Positions 1 through 14,553 of a DNA stretch of 29,019 bases are shown here, one piece after another; within the stretch, counting starts at the first letter, position 1; each line of letters opens with the position of its first letter. The notes beneath the pieces were generated by a model, which saw only the letters and a list, made by a program, of their open reading frames with translations, ran no database searches and was not told where the DNA came from. Origin of the DNA: Basidiobolus ranarum (taxonomy: Eukaryota > Basidiobolomycota > Basidiobolomycetes > Basidiobolales); the NCBI GenBank assembly GCA_040143965.1, contig JASJQH010000108.1, forward strand, positions 1 through 29,019, given 5' to 3'. The translations under genes and the position numbers were made by a program.

Positions 1-531
1 CTGGGATGAGAATACTTCGCGGAGCTCGATGAGGCTGTAAAACACGAGAGCTGTGCACTCATAGAACCATAAAATTTGTTGAATGAACACAACTCATAGT
101 ATGATTAGTTTCCCTCTCATAATCAAGGTTTTCTGCACTGTCTTGTCATATTTGATATTTACAATCTGTGAATCTTTCATGCTAAGGCTGATAGCATTAA
201 AAACTTTTTTATCCTTCTTCTTAATAACTTTAGTGCAACTGAATCTATAGGTTACTTCTCTAGCCTATACATAGCATATGGCACTAAATTTTAGGTACAT
301 CGGTGGTATGACTTTTCATTACATTAATTCTATTTTTCGATCTTGTTTTATCAGTACATAAAAAGCTGCCCATTAATTTTACCATAAAAAAGTTAAATTA
401 TTCTGGTATATTTTCACAATTTTTAATACCATTTTTTGATTATAACTTTTGCCCTCTAGCTGCTGTGGTATCTAGTATACATACAATAGCCAAATAATCA
501 AAAATGGCAAAGTTTAAGCAAGATCAAAGTT

Positions 532-856
532 GCTGGTGTTAAAGTATCTTGGGAGTTTGTTGGAAGTGGTTTTTTGAACTCCAAAAATTGGTGGTTTCAC
601 TTATTGATTTATTGAGTCAAAAATGAAATTTTTAGTTTTGTCAAGATGTAGACAAACAAGTAGATAAAATGTAAGAAGAATTGTCCCAGGAACATGTGTA
701 CAAAGTTTGGGGCTTCTAACAGAAGTTTGAAAATCTAAATATCTGAGAACTTCTAAGTGAATTCCTTTGGAAGTGATATCATAGTTCAATATATGAATAA
801 CTAAATGCTAAGCAATATATGACTATATAGGTGCCTAGGCTATGCTAATATCAACA
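532..856 (+). repeat. Diverged direct repeat, copy A
   Basis: This copy aligns along its whole length with 1611-1936 in the same orientation, at roughly three quarters identity by eye, with small indels. Shared blocks include ggtggttt-cacttattgattta, tcccaggaacat, tatctgagaacttctaagt and tgactatataggtg. Both copies end in tcaaca. A short extra fragment resembling the tgatttattgag block follows at about 861-880. Neither copy encodes a recognisable protein. It may be a remnant of a dispersed element such as an old LTR, but no primer-binding site, polypurine tract or target duplication could be identified. Confidence 0.75.
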
Positions 857-1610
857 GTTTTGACTTACTGATTTATTGAGCTTGAGCTGACCTTTATACT
901 TTCATAATACCTGTTTCAGTCACATTTGGGCATATCTTAAAATGTTCCATTATTGTCTTCAGCTTTCACACATATTCTGGGTTTTCCTGGATAATTAGAG
1001 CACAAAGTCTTGCTATCTAGTGAATTTTCTCTTTCACATAATAGTATTTGCTCTTACACATCTCAAAGGTATTTCATGTCCCATTTTCCCAGCTATTAGC
1101 TAATGCTTAAATAGTGGGGGAGGAGTCCTGTCTTTCCTGGAGGGGAGTGGGTGTGGCTCAAAATGCCTGGATCTCATGCATACCCTGTTAAAGTATTTGG
1201 GTCATGAGGGCCACCCTACTGGTAGCAAGTCCACCTCTCACTACTCCTGTATTATGCCAAAACTAAGAAAGAATAGAAGGTACCACTTCCAGTATGGAGC
1301 TTTGTTTAATTGCTATATGTGGACTTTGCTGGTAACAAGAATATCCTTAAATCACAAGCTGTTGCAAGATAATTATAAACAAACACACATGCCAAGTTGA
1401 CTCTCTCAGTAACATATATCTCTAACTCATATCCAAATTTACTTCACATGATCACTCTTTCCAACTTCTCAATTCTGCACTCTGACTACATTCTCTCTTT
1501 ATGTCTAAACATCATATTACATTTTGACTGCTATATGAAATTCAACTTTGTTTCTTGCACCATGCCAGGTATTGTATATATACATTAATAAAGTGATTCT
1601 AAGGTCTGAA

Positions 1611-1936
1611 GCTGGTAAAGTATTTTGGGAGCCTGTTGGAGGTAGCTTGGAGAAATAGAGAAATTGGTGGTTTTCACTTATTGATTTACTGAGTAGAAAG
1701 TTGACATATATAGTTTTGTCAAAATGTAATCAAACCAACATGTAGAATATGTTAAAGAAGGTCCCAGGAACATTTGTGCAAAGTTTGGTGCTTCTAGCAC
1801 AGGTTGGAAGAACCTATATATCTGAGAACTTCTAAGTAAATACCACATGAGAATAATGGGTGATATCTTAGTTCAATATAGGATATACTAAGCTACACAT
1901 GACTATATAGGTGTTTAGGCAATTCTAATTTCAACA
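1611..1936 (+). repeat. Diverged direct repeat, copy B
   Basis: Partner of the repeat at 532-856, same strand, about 750 bases downstream. It starts with gctggt-aaagtat and ends with tcaaca at matching places. The interval between the copies (857-1610) has no recognisable coding capacity. The divergence says the duplication is old. Confidence 0.75.
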
Positions 1937-2010
1937 ATCATACCGTGTTCTTGTGATGCCTTACCTAACCATTACATTTGTATATTCAATTAATTATAAA
2001 ATATTAAATA

Positions 2011-2021
2011 CCCTAACCCTA
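2011..2021 (+). repeat. Short telomere-like tract (CCCTAACCCTA)
   Basis: Nearly two units of CCCTAA, the C-strand form of the TTAGGG telomere repeat common in fungi. It lies about 270 bases upstream of the mannosidase start codon. A tract this short could arise by chance; it is listed because longer tracts occur at 11124-11143 and 17686-17706. Confidence 0.4.
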
Positions 2022-2291
2022 GAATATTCAAGTCAGCTAACCCAGGTCACATTGATTCCACTACCGAGGCTTAGTACTCCGCATACTATTGTGCTTATCA
2101 TAAGAATGAGGAGCTGCTTATAACTACTGATATTTATCAATTACTAACCCAAAATCCAATTCAAATCACGAGAAGAAATTTAACAGTTGTTTTGAATTGA
2201 TGGGTTTTAATCACATTCTGGGTATCAATTTCTAATTTCAAAAATCCCTAATTATGTGCTTGCGTATCTACATGTTGACCTTAGACCAGCA

Positions 2292-4816
<2,525 letters not shown>

Positions 4817-5222
4817 GCTATTTCTTCGGGATATTCCTGCGATTCACATTGCTACTTTTTCCTAATCCACTGTACCATAAATAAACCAAGTTTGAATATA
4901 ATCTAACTTTTACTTAAACCTATTGATTTTAATGCTTAAGACCTTGATGACATCAGGATTTGTTGCTATTTTGGTAGATTCAAATCAAGTTGTATGACCA
5001 GATGGCATTTAGTTACATTCAAATACCAATGCGTGGTTGTTAAGTAGTAAACCCAGCTTCAACTTTATTTTATGCTGTTAGCCACCTTCTAAAGTGTGCT
5101 CAGTATATACTATACCTCTTATTATTTTAAAGACCACGCTTACCTTTCTACTTGAGATCTAACTTGAGAATTGCTTAGATTCATAGGTTTATTTTGGTTA
5201 TTCAGGACTTTTAAGGTTTATC
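4817..5222. other. Intergenic region between mannosidase and MON2
   Basis: The region holds the 3' end of the mannosidase transcript, with a canonical AATAAA at 4880-4885, and then the upstream region of MON2. I see no further gene, repeat or RNA. Confidence 0.55.
4880..4885 (+). terminator. Candidate polyadenylation signal of the mannosidase gene
   Basis: Canonical AATAAA 64 bases after the mannosidase stop codon on the same strand. The position suits a 3' processing signal, but the hexamer alone is weak evidence in AT-rich DNA. Confidence 0.4.
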
Positions 5223-8200
5223 ATGAGCGGACTCTCTGGGTTTCTCCAAACCGAACTAATTGCTCTTTCTAATGAAGCAAAACGTAAAAACCCAGAAATT
5301 AAGGAGGTAATGACGGGATGCACATATTTCCTATGTATATTCATTCGTGAACTGATTAAATCAGCATCTTTGATGCACCATTAGTACTAAAATGGCTGCT
5401 TTCATTATTTTAACTTAGGCTGTTGATAAAGTACTTGTGATTTTACGCGCTCATCAAGGTGACCGATTAATAAACGGTGAGGATCACTCTATTAATATGT
5501 GTATACTAGAACGCTTCATTACTTTTTTCAATATCAACCTCGATTTTGGTGTGTAAATGATGCTTCATTAGTTACTCAAGCTACTTTCTTTATAGAATTA
5601 AGCCATAACGAAGAAACTCTTCGTCCCTTTTTCCTTGCTTGTCAAACGAAGAATTTGAAGTTAACTACTATAGCCATTAGTTGTCTTCAACGTTTAATTC
5701 TTCATAATGCTATACCTGAGGTAAGATAGTAATCCTTATGACACAAAAACATGTATAACTTATTTAACCTTCATTTGCATCATATATCTTATAGAGCTCA
5801 GCCAAATCCATTTTGAAATCATTATCGGAGATTGCTAGTAATGGAGTTCTTGAAGTACAGCTCAAAATCCTTCAAATTGTTTTACCCCTTATTACGAATT
5901 ATCATTCTGTGCAAGGTGAAGCTCTCTCGGACGTAAGTTTTCTCTGTTTTATCATTGCCGAGTATACCACTTTTATTGAAATTATGTGTAGATGATTTCT
6001 AAATCCAAAGTATCATGTATTCCATATAGGCAATTTTATTGTGTTTCCGTTTACAAGAATCCAAGAATGGCGTTGTAAATAATACTGCAGCAGCAACTTT
6101 GCGACAACTTGTTATATATGTTTTCGATAAAGTGAAAAAAGAAACGCCAGAGTCCCCTGAAGGTTTGTATTAAAATAGTAAAGTATGTTATCTCCATATA
6201 TATGGGTAATTTTGAACTCGTGTATTGGTGAATATATAGCTTCAGAGGCCACAGAACAACAGAAAAGCAAGAATGTTGGGAGTATCGCTCCCCCGGCCGA
6301 GCAGAGCGCACGCGATGCTTTCTATCTGTTTCAGGTAATGATGTGGTGCTTATTATCGAATGTAATTCCAAATTCTAACAAACATTCAGGATTTATGTTT
6401 GCTTATCAGTGGTGAATCCCCGATTTTTTTGAAATTGACTTCGTTGAGTCGACCTCTGGGCTTGGAACTAATCGAATCGGTGTTAACAAATCATTATAAG
6501 CTTTTTCGACAAGTAAGTATTAAATTGGTAAATCGTTCGCCAGAAAATTGCTTCTAAACTAGCTTTCATTGCTTAAAGAGGCCCGAGTTCAGTTCTTTGT
6601 TGAAGGAGAAACTTTGCCCACTTATCATCAAGCACTTCTCCGATAAATCCGACTTTTCCAATACTGTAAGATCGATCAGAGTGATATACCTGCTGATCAA
6701 AGAATTCAGCGAGAATCTGGTACGAATGCGAGTTTGTTATCGTGAATGATTGGAGAGACATGCGTACTAACTTGCTAACTTAAAGGTAATGGAATGTGAA
6801 ATCTTCCTGACTATGCTTGTCAAGATGTTGGGTCAAGAGAACCCCTTGTGGCAAAGAATCCTCTCTATGGAAGTGCTTCGAGGAATTTGTCTGGATAGCT
6901 CCCTTGTACGTTCCATCTATCGACATTACGACAGAAAGAAATCCACCCATGTTTTCCATGACATAGTGAATGCCATTGGCCATCTCTCTATTGAGAATCC
7001 TTCTGTGGTAGGAACGGGCGGAGGATCTAATAGCCTACAGGCTGTGGATGGAGCGCATACAGCTGGTGCCACAGGTGAAGCGAAGCTCAGTGTCGTGACA
7101 TCTATCATGAAAATTCAATGGTTTCTCTTTTTTTGCTAATGATTGGAATATATATATATCATGAAACTAACATGGTTTACCTAGTATCGATCAGCTAGAT
7201 AAAGCCGAGCCTCCGGCCATTCCAGAATCTTATTTGTATTATCTAGCTTTGGTTTGTCTACATTCGATAGCTGACGGTCTTGCCAGTTTCGTTCTTCCCA
7301 CATTTGCTCGTCCTATTAAAACAGACCTGGAGTCTAACTCCACTACAACATCCGCCTCTCCAGTGGTTCCGGTCACAACCATTTACCATAATAGTGAAGA
7401 TCTAGAGAATCATCCATTGGGTGCGGAATTCGCCATCCTTTCGGACATAACGAATGCGGTATGGCCCGGACTTTTGGCGGTTTTCTCATTCTTCTTGACT
7501 GCCAACATGGATCACGAACTCTTCCACGCAACGCTACAATCGTATCAAAATTTCACTAATGTTTGTGGAGTTCTTAAGCTAGTTACTCCTAGGGATGCAT
7601 TTCTGACCTCTTTGTGCAGAGGCTCCATTCCCAATCAATCTGAAAAGGGTGTCATTGATGTATCCGCAAATGGAGCCAACGTTGCCAATATAGTTCCATT
7701 ATCGGAGAAGAATCTCTACAGCTTACACACGCTTCTTACCATTGCTAATTACCTTGGATCCATCTTGGATGATTCATGGTATTTGGTTTTGGCAACGTTG
7801 CAACAAGCTGATCTGATTTTATATTCCACCAATAATCGTATGAATGCTGGACGTAAAACTGGAAATTTGACCACCTCAAGCCCCGCTAGTCCGTCAGCCT
7901 CTGCATTGTCATTTAGAAGAGCCATGTCATTCCCTGCTTCTTTAACATCATCCCCAACGTCTGCCACAAGTCCTGACTCTTCCACTAGCCCCGACCCAGA
8001 GTCCTTGACCCTTTCTGCAGCAATTAAACGCTTGTTTGACAACACAAAATACTTGGACAATGAAGCATTCCTTTATTTCTCGAAGAGCATATGTCGTCTG
8101 TCCAGCGATATAACTGGTCTCAAGAGACGCGTGAGCACGGAGATCAAGAACGAAGAAAGTGGATCAAGAATTATGCTAAGTAGACTAACAAATGTAGGTT

Positions 8201-11200
8201 TTTTCATGGCATTTCTTATTGTTATGTTTCTAACCTCAATGAACAATCACCTAGAAAACGGAGAGCTTTGCCATCCGAAAGATTCGTCAAACTTCACTCT
8301 TGAATATGGATCGTCTAGTTTCTCAAGACAACTCGGGAATTTGGGATATGATTATGAATCACCTCATTGATACTGCAAACTACCTTTCGACGGCTGCACA
8401 GATTCGTACTCAAACTTGTGAGGCTATTGCAGACATCATTGCTGCAGCTATGGTAAGCGTTTCAAGTGCTGAGATGAAAGGTGATGAGCAAGCACAAATT
8501 CGCCTTTTGGTACCTTTGAAACGGTTGGTCATTGGTGAATCGGTTGATGAATCACAGCGGGTCAAATTCATTGAAGTTCAAAAGATTGCGATAGAAACGT
8601 TGAACAAACTTTTACAAACTTCTGGAGAATCGTTTACCGTTGGATGGCCTATGATCTTTGACATGATCAAGAGTGTATGTTACTTTGACCAGCCCAAAGA
8701 AGAAGTAGTCATCGATGAAAAAGACACAGCCTCGATCTCCTCCAAAGCATCTAACACTCATTCTATTAGAACAACCGGTTTGGTTCGAGTTGCATTTCCA
8801 TGTTTGCAATTGATCTGCACAGATTTTCTTCCATTACTGGACTCAAGATGCCTACTGGAGTGCATTAAAACGCTAAGCTCGTTTGTGTTACAAACTGAAG
8901 ATTTAAACATCAGTCTAACTGCGGTTCGACTTCTTTGGAATGTCTCTGATTTCTTACAAACTAAACGAATAGACCTTGAAAGAAGTGAAGAGAACGAAGA
9001 ATCATCAACTCCGGCCAAAGAACTCTCTGAGGATATGACTTTGTATAGCTTTGAGGATGAGATCAATGAGGACCTCACATCTCAAAGTTTAAGTGCCCTA
9101 TGGGCTTTGCTGTTACATAATCTTTCAAAGATATGTACTGATCTCCGCCCTGAGGTCCGAAACGGAGCCATTCAAACGCTCTTTCGAACAATTGGCATCA
9201 ATGGGGGATTGTTGAAACCTATGAATTGGAAACTTTGCATATGGAAGGTGATCTTTCCCTTAATCGACTCTGTCAAGCAAACTGCCTTTGAAGCCATAGC
9301 CGCGTGGAGGGCATTGAAAGAGGTCCAAGATGACAGTAAATCATTTATGATGGTTCATCACTCGCGTGGGACTATAGATAAGCAGTGGGACGAGTCGCAT
9401 GTTCTTGTTCTAGGTGGAGTGACACGTTTATTCAAAGACTTTTTATCGGCGTTGATTGAATTGGAAAACTTCCAAAATGCATGGGATGTACTGTTACGCC
9501 ATTTGAAGGATTATTTTTTGAATTACAGTCCAGAAGTTACCTTGGCCTCTATCAAGAGTTTCCACTCGTTACTTTCACTTCCCAAGGATAAAGATTCCTT
9601 GAATATTGCCAAGATTCATCCCCTATGGGTGAAGGCTTGGGAGATATGGGAACAGATTGGGTCCGAAATGGTTGAAGCCAGCCAGCCAGACCAGCCCGAC
9701 AAGGATCGTCCAATTCGCACCTTCGACCAGGATACCGTGACAGCATTTACCTCGACTTTTATCGATTTATATGAAGTTGTTCGAGAGGACTTTGAGCTAA
9801 ATCAAATTGAGAAACTTATGAAAGTACTCTATGGTGTGTTAACGCATCAAAGCAATGTGAACGCTCCATCCGATGTGTCGCACCTTACCCCACTTCAATC
9901 TTCGATTCTGGAGATCATTAGATCACTAAAGTTGGATGCGGAGGGAAGTGCTGTGGTGGTATTACATCACCTTTGTGGCAATGTTGAGCTTGCTTTCATG
10001 CAACAAACATCTCGAAAGAAGCCTACGTACATTGCTTTGGCCAGAACTCTTATGGACACCATTAAAGAATTACTACTAAAAGCTATCAATAATCAGTCAA
10101 CATATCAAGAAGGAGTATTCGAGCATGTTATCAAGGTAACATCTTCAAGCCGCACTTCACACTTTCCCATCACCTATGCTGACACTCATTCTTTTCTCAT
10201 AGACGTACAGCCACCCGATGAAACTAAAGTATGAATGCCCTACATTTGATTCAAATATCAATCCCCTATGGAAGACAGCTACACTTTCAGTGCTAGAGAT
10301 TCTTGAAGCTGGCATGAAAGTATTTATCTCTGTGGCAGAAGGTAAGTCCGAAAGTCAGGTATTACTTTATGAGCAAGAACTGATCTGGTTATGAACAGAA
10401 ATTCCAAAGGAAAGGTTTTTAGGAACCTGGAACAATATAGTAAACTTGATTGAAGGGACCATCTATTCTGATAGGTATGACAATATTTCTTTGAAAAACC
10501 ACTCTCTTCCGTTGATTATTAATACTTTTCATGTCAACACAATACAGCACCTTCCCATCTTCCATGTCGATCACTGATATTCGAACAGATGAGAATTTTG
10601 ATATTGAATACCTGGACAAGCTTCAAACCATTCTCTTCCCATTCATGGGTTTACCCAACGTCCCACGAGAAGTGATAACTCGAGTGATTCGATCATTGGA
10701 GAAAGGATCCCGTCTTTACGCTGACTCTAGGATCACGGAGATGGCATTAGAAACACAAGGAAGAAACGAAATTCCAGGGCTGACAACTGAAACGGTAGCT
10801 GTACAACGTGAACACTATGCAATTATATGTCTTAAATGTCTATTCAAGCTGTGTTCCACTAGTAATTGGGGTAAGAATGAACTGTTGATATAAGCGCATA
10901 ATTCTTTACAACAATAACACTATCCATCACTTTTTTCAGCTTTTCATGATAGTCTTACCGAAGAACAAACGAATGAAGTATCCAAGCGTATTGCTCAAGT
11001 GACCGCTCCTATCCTAATCAGTCGATGCCGATTTATCCTGGATGCTTATGTGGTTGATTCCCCATTATTTGGAAAGATGCCATTACCAAGGTTAGTGATT
11101 TCTTACAAAAGAGCAGTCCATCTCCTAACCCTAACCCTAACCCTTCTATCCCTCTAAACGGAAACACCAAATCTTCTAGAATACGTCAAGATGAAATTCT

Positions 11201-11506
11201 ATTCGTATTGAATGAACTTCTATCACTCGATATGCGATCAGGAATATTAATTCAACCATCAGAAACAAGTCAGTATAACATATCCTATTTCTATGAAACT
11301 GGAAAGTTTCCAAGGTTATTAACGAATAGATATTTATTCATTCAATTGTAGATACTATCAAGTTACATTTATTGAACAGTCATGTAGGACATTTATTTAT
11401 TTTATATGTTCATCTATGTAAATCATTATTACCAAACCAAGATTCGGAGATTTTGGTATTGATAAAAAGATGTTTGGAAAGATTAGGTGATGAGATGAAT
11501 ATTTAG
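5223..11506 (+). CDS. MON2: MON2 homologue, Golgi-endosome trafficking scaffold
   Basis: MON2 (yeast Ysl2) is a large peripheral membrane protein related to Sec7-family Arf-GEFs but without the Sec7 catalytic domain; it works with Dop1 and the Neo1 flippase in endosome-to-Golgi retrieval. Model: exons 5223-5306, 5419-5476, 5572-5720, 5795-5932, 6030-6162, 6240-6334, 6390-6512, 6579-6719, 6786-7120, 7185-8193, 8255-10135, 10203-10341, 10399-10474, 10548-10870, 10940-11090, 11180-11268, 11352-11506; 1692 residues, close to human MON2 (about 1,700). The N-terminal DCB-like part begins SGLSGFLQTELIALSNEAKR; HUS-like landmarks include DAFYLFQDLCLLISGESP, MECEIFLTMLVK and VFHDIVNAIGHL; further family matches are CIDQLDKAEPP and, near the C terminus, MKLKYECP. 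A Ser/Thr/Pro-rich insert (about residues 640-695) is probably a disordered loop. The family is recognised from memory. Exon 2/3 is the least certain junction. Confidence 0.92.
11124..11143 (+). repeat. Interstitial telomere-like repeat inside a MON2 intron
   Basis: The tract is CCTAACCCTAACCCTAACCC, more than three perfect units of the CCCTAA/TTAGGG telomere repeat. It lies inside the intron between MON2 exons at 10940-11090 and 11180-11268. Neither splice site overlaps it. Confidence 0.85.
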
Positions 11507-11946
11507 AAATAAATCATTCTCCGATAAATTTTTTACTTTCATTATAGTTATACTAAATTTTATGGAAGTTTTATTGCTTTCTTTCCTTCTTGAATATCAT
11601 ATTTATCGTATAGGAACTCCATTGTAAAATCAACGAATTTCAATTGAAATCAAGGAATTCAAATAATCCTTTTGGTTCAGTAAGTGGGATTTTAATGGAG
11701 TGAGATTAGTTCAAAAATGTGGTGTATCTCCAGTTCTTTTGATTTTTATAAGGAAGCGTGTGTGTAAGTAGGTGTACGTGTGTGTGTGTGTGTGTATGTG
11801 CGCATGGAAGGGGGGAAGAGATGGAGGAGAAAAGGAGAGACAGAAACATATAGGACCAGAAAGTGATCAGAAAAAGATCAAGTTAATATGGGGATGGATT
11901 TCTCTACAACGGAAGAAGATGTGAAACAACAAAGTCTCAGGTTTTT
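11507..11946. other. Convergent intergenic region with a microsatellite
   Basis: MON2 (+) and the two-domain regulator gene (-) end toward each other here. An AATAAA at 11508-11513 starts one base after the MON2 stop codon. A GT microsatellite lies at 11778-11795, followed by a purine-rich stretch at about 11805-11850. No gene is seen. Confidence 0.6.
11778..11795 (+). repeat. (GT)9 microsatellite
   Basis: Nine uninterrupted GT dinucleotides flanked by interrupted GT-rich sequence (about 11757-11803). It is a simple sequence repeat in the 3' intergenic space and a likely length-variable locus. Confidence 0.9.
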
Positions 11947-13420
11947 TTACATTGAAGGTTTTAACAATTGCTGCCAAAATTGGTCAGCCAGGAATTCGGT
12001 GGAGCTATCACCCGAGAGGGGTATGGTTAAGCTATCATCTACAATACTGGTGGAAGTAGGGGTAAGAAATGGATTGGGATTATCTGGAATCATTTTTAGT
12101 GACAGTGGAACTGATCGTGCTGCAATAGAAGAAAATTCGTTCATAGAAGAGATGCTATGACTGTGAGGAGACTGTGGATTTCTCAACGGACGTGGAAGTA
12201 GATGTGGTGTGTATTTGGTGCGATAGATATCCACGATACGTTGAAGATTAAGTTTCTGATTATCTAAATGATCTGGATTCAACCATGCCTAAATAAAGTA
12301 AAAATCATCTTTCAATTAATATGTTGACAAGGGGGTGATTTTGATGTGTCCAGATGATTTTCTATACCAATTTCCAGGCGATTTCGTTGCAGCTCATCTG
12401 CTGTCCCAAATGCGGATAATCTGCTTTCATTAGGCCACGCATGAAGACGGAATTTCGTTGTTTAAAATCATCATCAATGTCAGCTACATCCACTTCATTA
12501 ATGTTGATGTATACCGGCCAGAGAGCACCCGAATGAACATCCCGATAAATTAACGTATCCGAATCGGGAGTATTCAATGGACTATCTGACGAGGCGGTGG
12601 ATTCACCACTAGATATGGAGGAACGTGGCTTTCGCTTTCGAAGTGTTCCGTTATTTAATTTCTCTTGTCTTGCGACTCTTCGCGAACGTAAACTTGGATG
12701 CCTATTTCTAAAACTATCCACTGCACGTTGAATGAGTCCACGTTTGCCACTGAGTAATTCTTGGTTCAAAAACGAGAGTCTCCAGCCCAAGTCATTACAT
12801 TCAGTTTCATAATGCCATCGATTCCCATGATACTCTTCTTTGGAACAAAAAGCACGGGGATATACCTATGGATGACAAAAATCAAAATAAAAGGGGTAAG
12901 TTTGACTACACGTGAATAAGCAATAAAACCCAAAGAAACACTTAAACAAGTTCAAACGAATAAAAATACTAACACAGTTATCGACTTTAAATTGGTGTTC
13001 AAGGTCTTCAGTATTGACGGATTCTACGTCGATTCTTATCTCGTGACGTTGCATACGTTTTTTGTGTGCATACCAAAAACACAACCATTCTACTTCGTCT
13101 TTTGTGAAGGTACTTGGTTCATATTGGTTCGTGGTATTTATTGGTTTTTTCGTAGAGAAATTCTCAAGTGGTGGACGTAACTTAGGTTCGTGCTTTTCTT
13201 TTGGCTTACCAATTCGGCCACCGTTACATCGACCGAGTGACTCTCGATTTTTCCTAGCTTTTCCAACGGTTCTTTCAATAGATAGTAGTTGGTCTGCTGT
13301 TAACTCATCTAGTACCTGGTCACAGCTAAAAGTAGGATCCAGTAACTGTGCAAGGGTAATGTTGTAAAAAGTAGGTCGAGGCTGTATGAGCTGGGGTTTC
13401 TGTTGAAAAAAACCATCCAT
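11947..13420 (-). CDS. Fungal protein with two related copies of an uncharacterised domain
   Basis: Exons on the minus strand are 13420-12974, 12865-12368 and 12288-11947, giving 428 residues. Unit 1 (about 105-210) contains KKRMQRHEIRIDVESV, a CVYPRA segment, NRWHYETECNDLGWRLSFLN and GLIQRAVDSFRNRHPS. Unit 2 (about 260-345) repeats the pattern in weaker form: VYININEVDVADIDDDF, MSCNEIAWKLAWLN and LQRIVDIYRTKY. From memory it resembles a domain of unknown function in fungal proteins (listed, I believe, as DUF8032), often in putative regulators; I could not verify this. A basic linker (RSRRVARQEK, RKRKPRSS) and Ser-rich stretches suggest a nuclear protein. There is no signal peptide or membrane segment. 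The ATG at 13420 is the first in frame. Its function is unknown. Confidence 0.85.
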
Positions 13421-13994
13421 GGTTTCAAGTAAGCACCCACCCCAGTTAAGAAGTACACTGAAAAGGAAAAGTGACTAGTGCCTGTGGATGAGAGGGATAA
13501 GGTAAAGTGAAGAAAATACAAAAGAAGCGAGTGATACAGATGAGAACAGTCTCAGAAGAAAAGAATTTACAACGATAAGGGGAAGTTAAAGGAAATTAAG
13601 GGAATCAAACAAAGGTGGAACTAAAGACGGGTAATCACTGGAAGAAGCTTGGTATTACCCGTGATAGACCAAGGTTGATAAGCATTCAAAGAACGCGAGT
13701 GGCTCAACTTTGTATAAGAAAGGGATCATTCCACAAGAAGATATAACCAAGTACTGATTGATGTCATTGGTTATGATTAGTTTTTGGTTTTTGAATGCGC
13801 CGATAGAGCCAATAAAGGGTTATTATGGCAACAAATGAATGCCTGGGATTAGTTTCCCTAAGTTTACATGACAAAGTGGCCATCGACCTGATTCCGACAT
13901 TCTTTTTCCAATTTTCCACAAATCGATAAATCTACACTTGGATAGTTCCCTTTTTCTGGATAACGATGATACGATCTGCGTGTTGGTACGTGTT

Positions 13995-14024
13995 GCGGAT
14001 GCGGATGTGGATACGGATCTGGAT
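13995..14024 (+). repeat. Five tandem NNGGAT hexamers
   Basis: Five consecutive six-base units, gcggat gcggat gtggat acggat ctggat, are identical at the last four positions. They lie about 575 bases upstream of the two-domain gene. They could be a clustered regulatory site or a decayed minisatellite. Confidence 0.7.
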
Positions 14025-14158
14025 GACTGTTGCATCACAAATAGCAGCTCTCAAAATACCAAGCATTATGCACGCGTCGACATCTGATCTGTACCGCCAA
14101 TGCAACAACATGCTATTTTCTGAAATCAATGTTTATTTACACTACAGCCCACCCCCTC

Positions 14159-14199
14159 TAAATGCTATCAATAACATGCTCCCCTAAATGCTATCAATA
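14159..14199 (+). repeat. 15-base direct repeat pair
   Basis: The 15-mer taaatgctatcaata occurs at 14159-14173 and again at 14185-14199, each preceded by a C-rich run (ccccctc and ctcccc). The copies are offset by 26 bases. Confidence 0.8.
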
Positions 14200-14525
14200 T
14201 CCGACATCACGCTTGGGCTTCTAGCCAACTGCGGTGGAAGTTCCTGGTCGAACCGGAAATGGAACCTAAACCCAAACCCAAGATAAATTAGGCTAAAGTG
14301 AAGCCACAGTCTTGATGCCAACATGTGCTGATAGTTGATTCTGCCAAAGATAGTAACCGACTCAACACCAGCACTGATAAAACCATCTACCAATAGGTTG
14401 GGCTCTGGGATCAATGATTGTCCACCCGCTAAAAATATATTGATCTGAAGTGTAGCAAGATGGCCATGGTGGATGAGCCATAAAAAACCAAAAATGGGTT
14501 TATTAAAGGATGTTAATCATAAGAT

Positions 14526-14553
14526 AGGGGAAGGAGGGAAAGGAAAGGAAAGG
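14526..14553 (+). repeat. Purine tract with GGAAA repeats
   Basis: A 28-base all-purine run on the plus strand that includes three near-identical GGAAA units. It lies some 220 bases beyond the stop codon of the LIM-binding gene, so it may be in its 3' flank. Confidence 0.7.

Larger units (their letters stand above)
1..2291. other. Non-coding region upstream of the mannosidase gene
   Basis: AT-rich sequence with only short open frames that show no recognisable domain and mostly lie in repeat sequence. It holds a diverged pair of direct repeats (532-856 and 1611-1936) and a short telomere-like tract at 2011-2021. The first 40 bases could be the tail of a neighbouring gene cut by the window edge, since one forward frame is open until a stop near 40, but this is too short to judge. 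Confidence 0.6.

Noticed and set aside
1176-1588. Two consecutive plus-strand open frames between the direct repeats
   Set aside because: They are in low-complexity, AT-rich DNA, and no domain, signal peptide or transposase/polymerase motif is visible.
13823-14414. Several overlapping open frames of 65-76 codons on both strands
   Set aside because: They are short, rich in repeat-encoded residues (alternating Ile-Arg from the GGAT hexamers) and show no homology-like pattern or splice partners.
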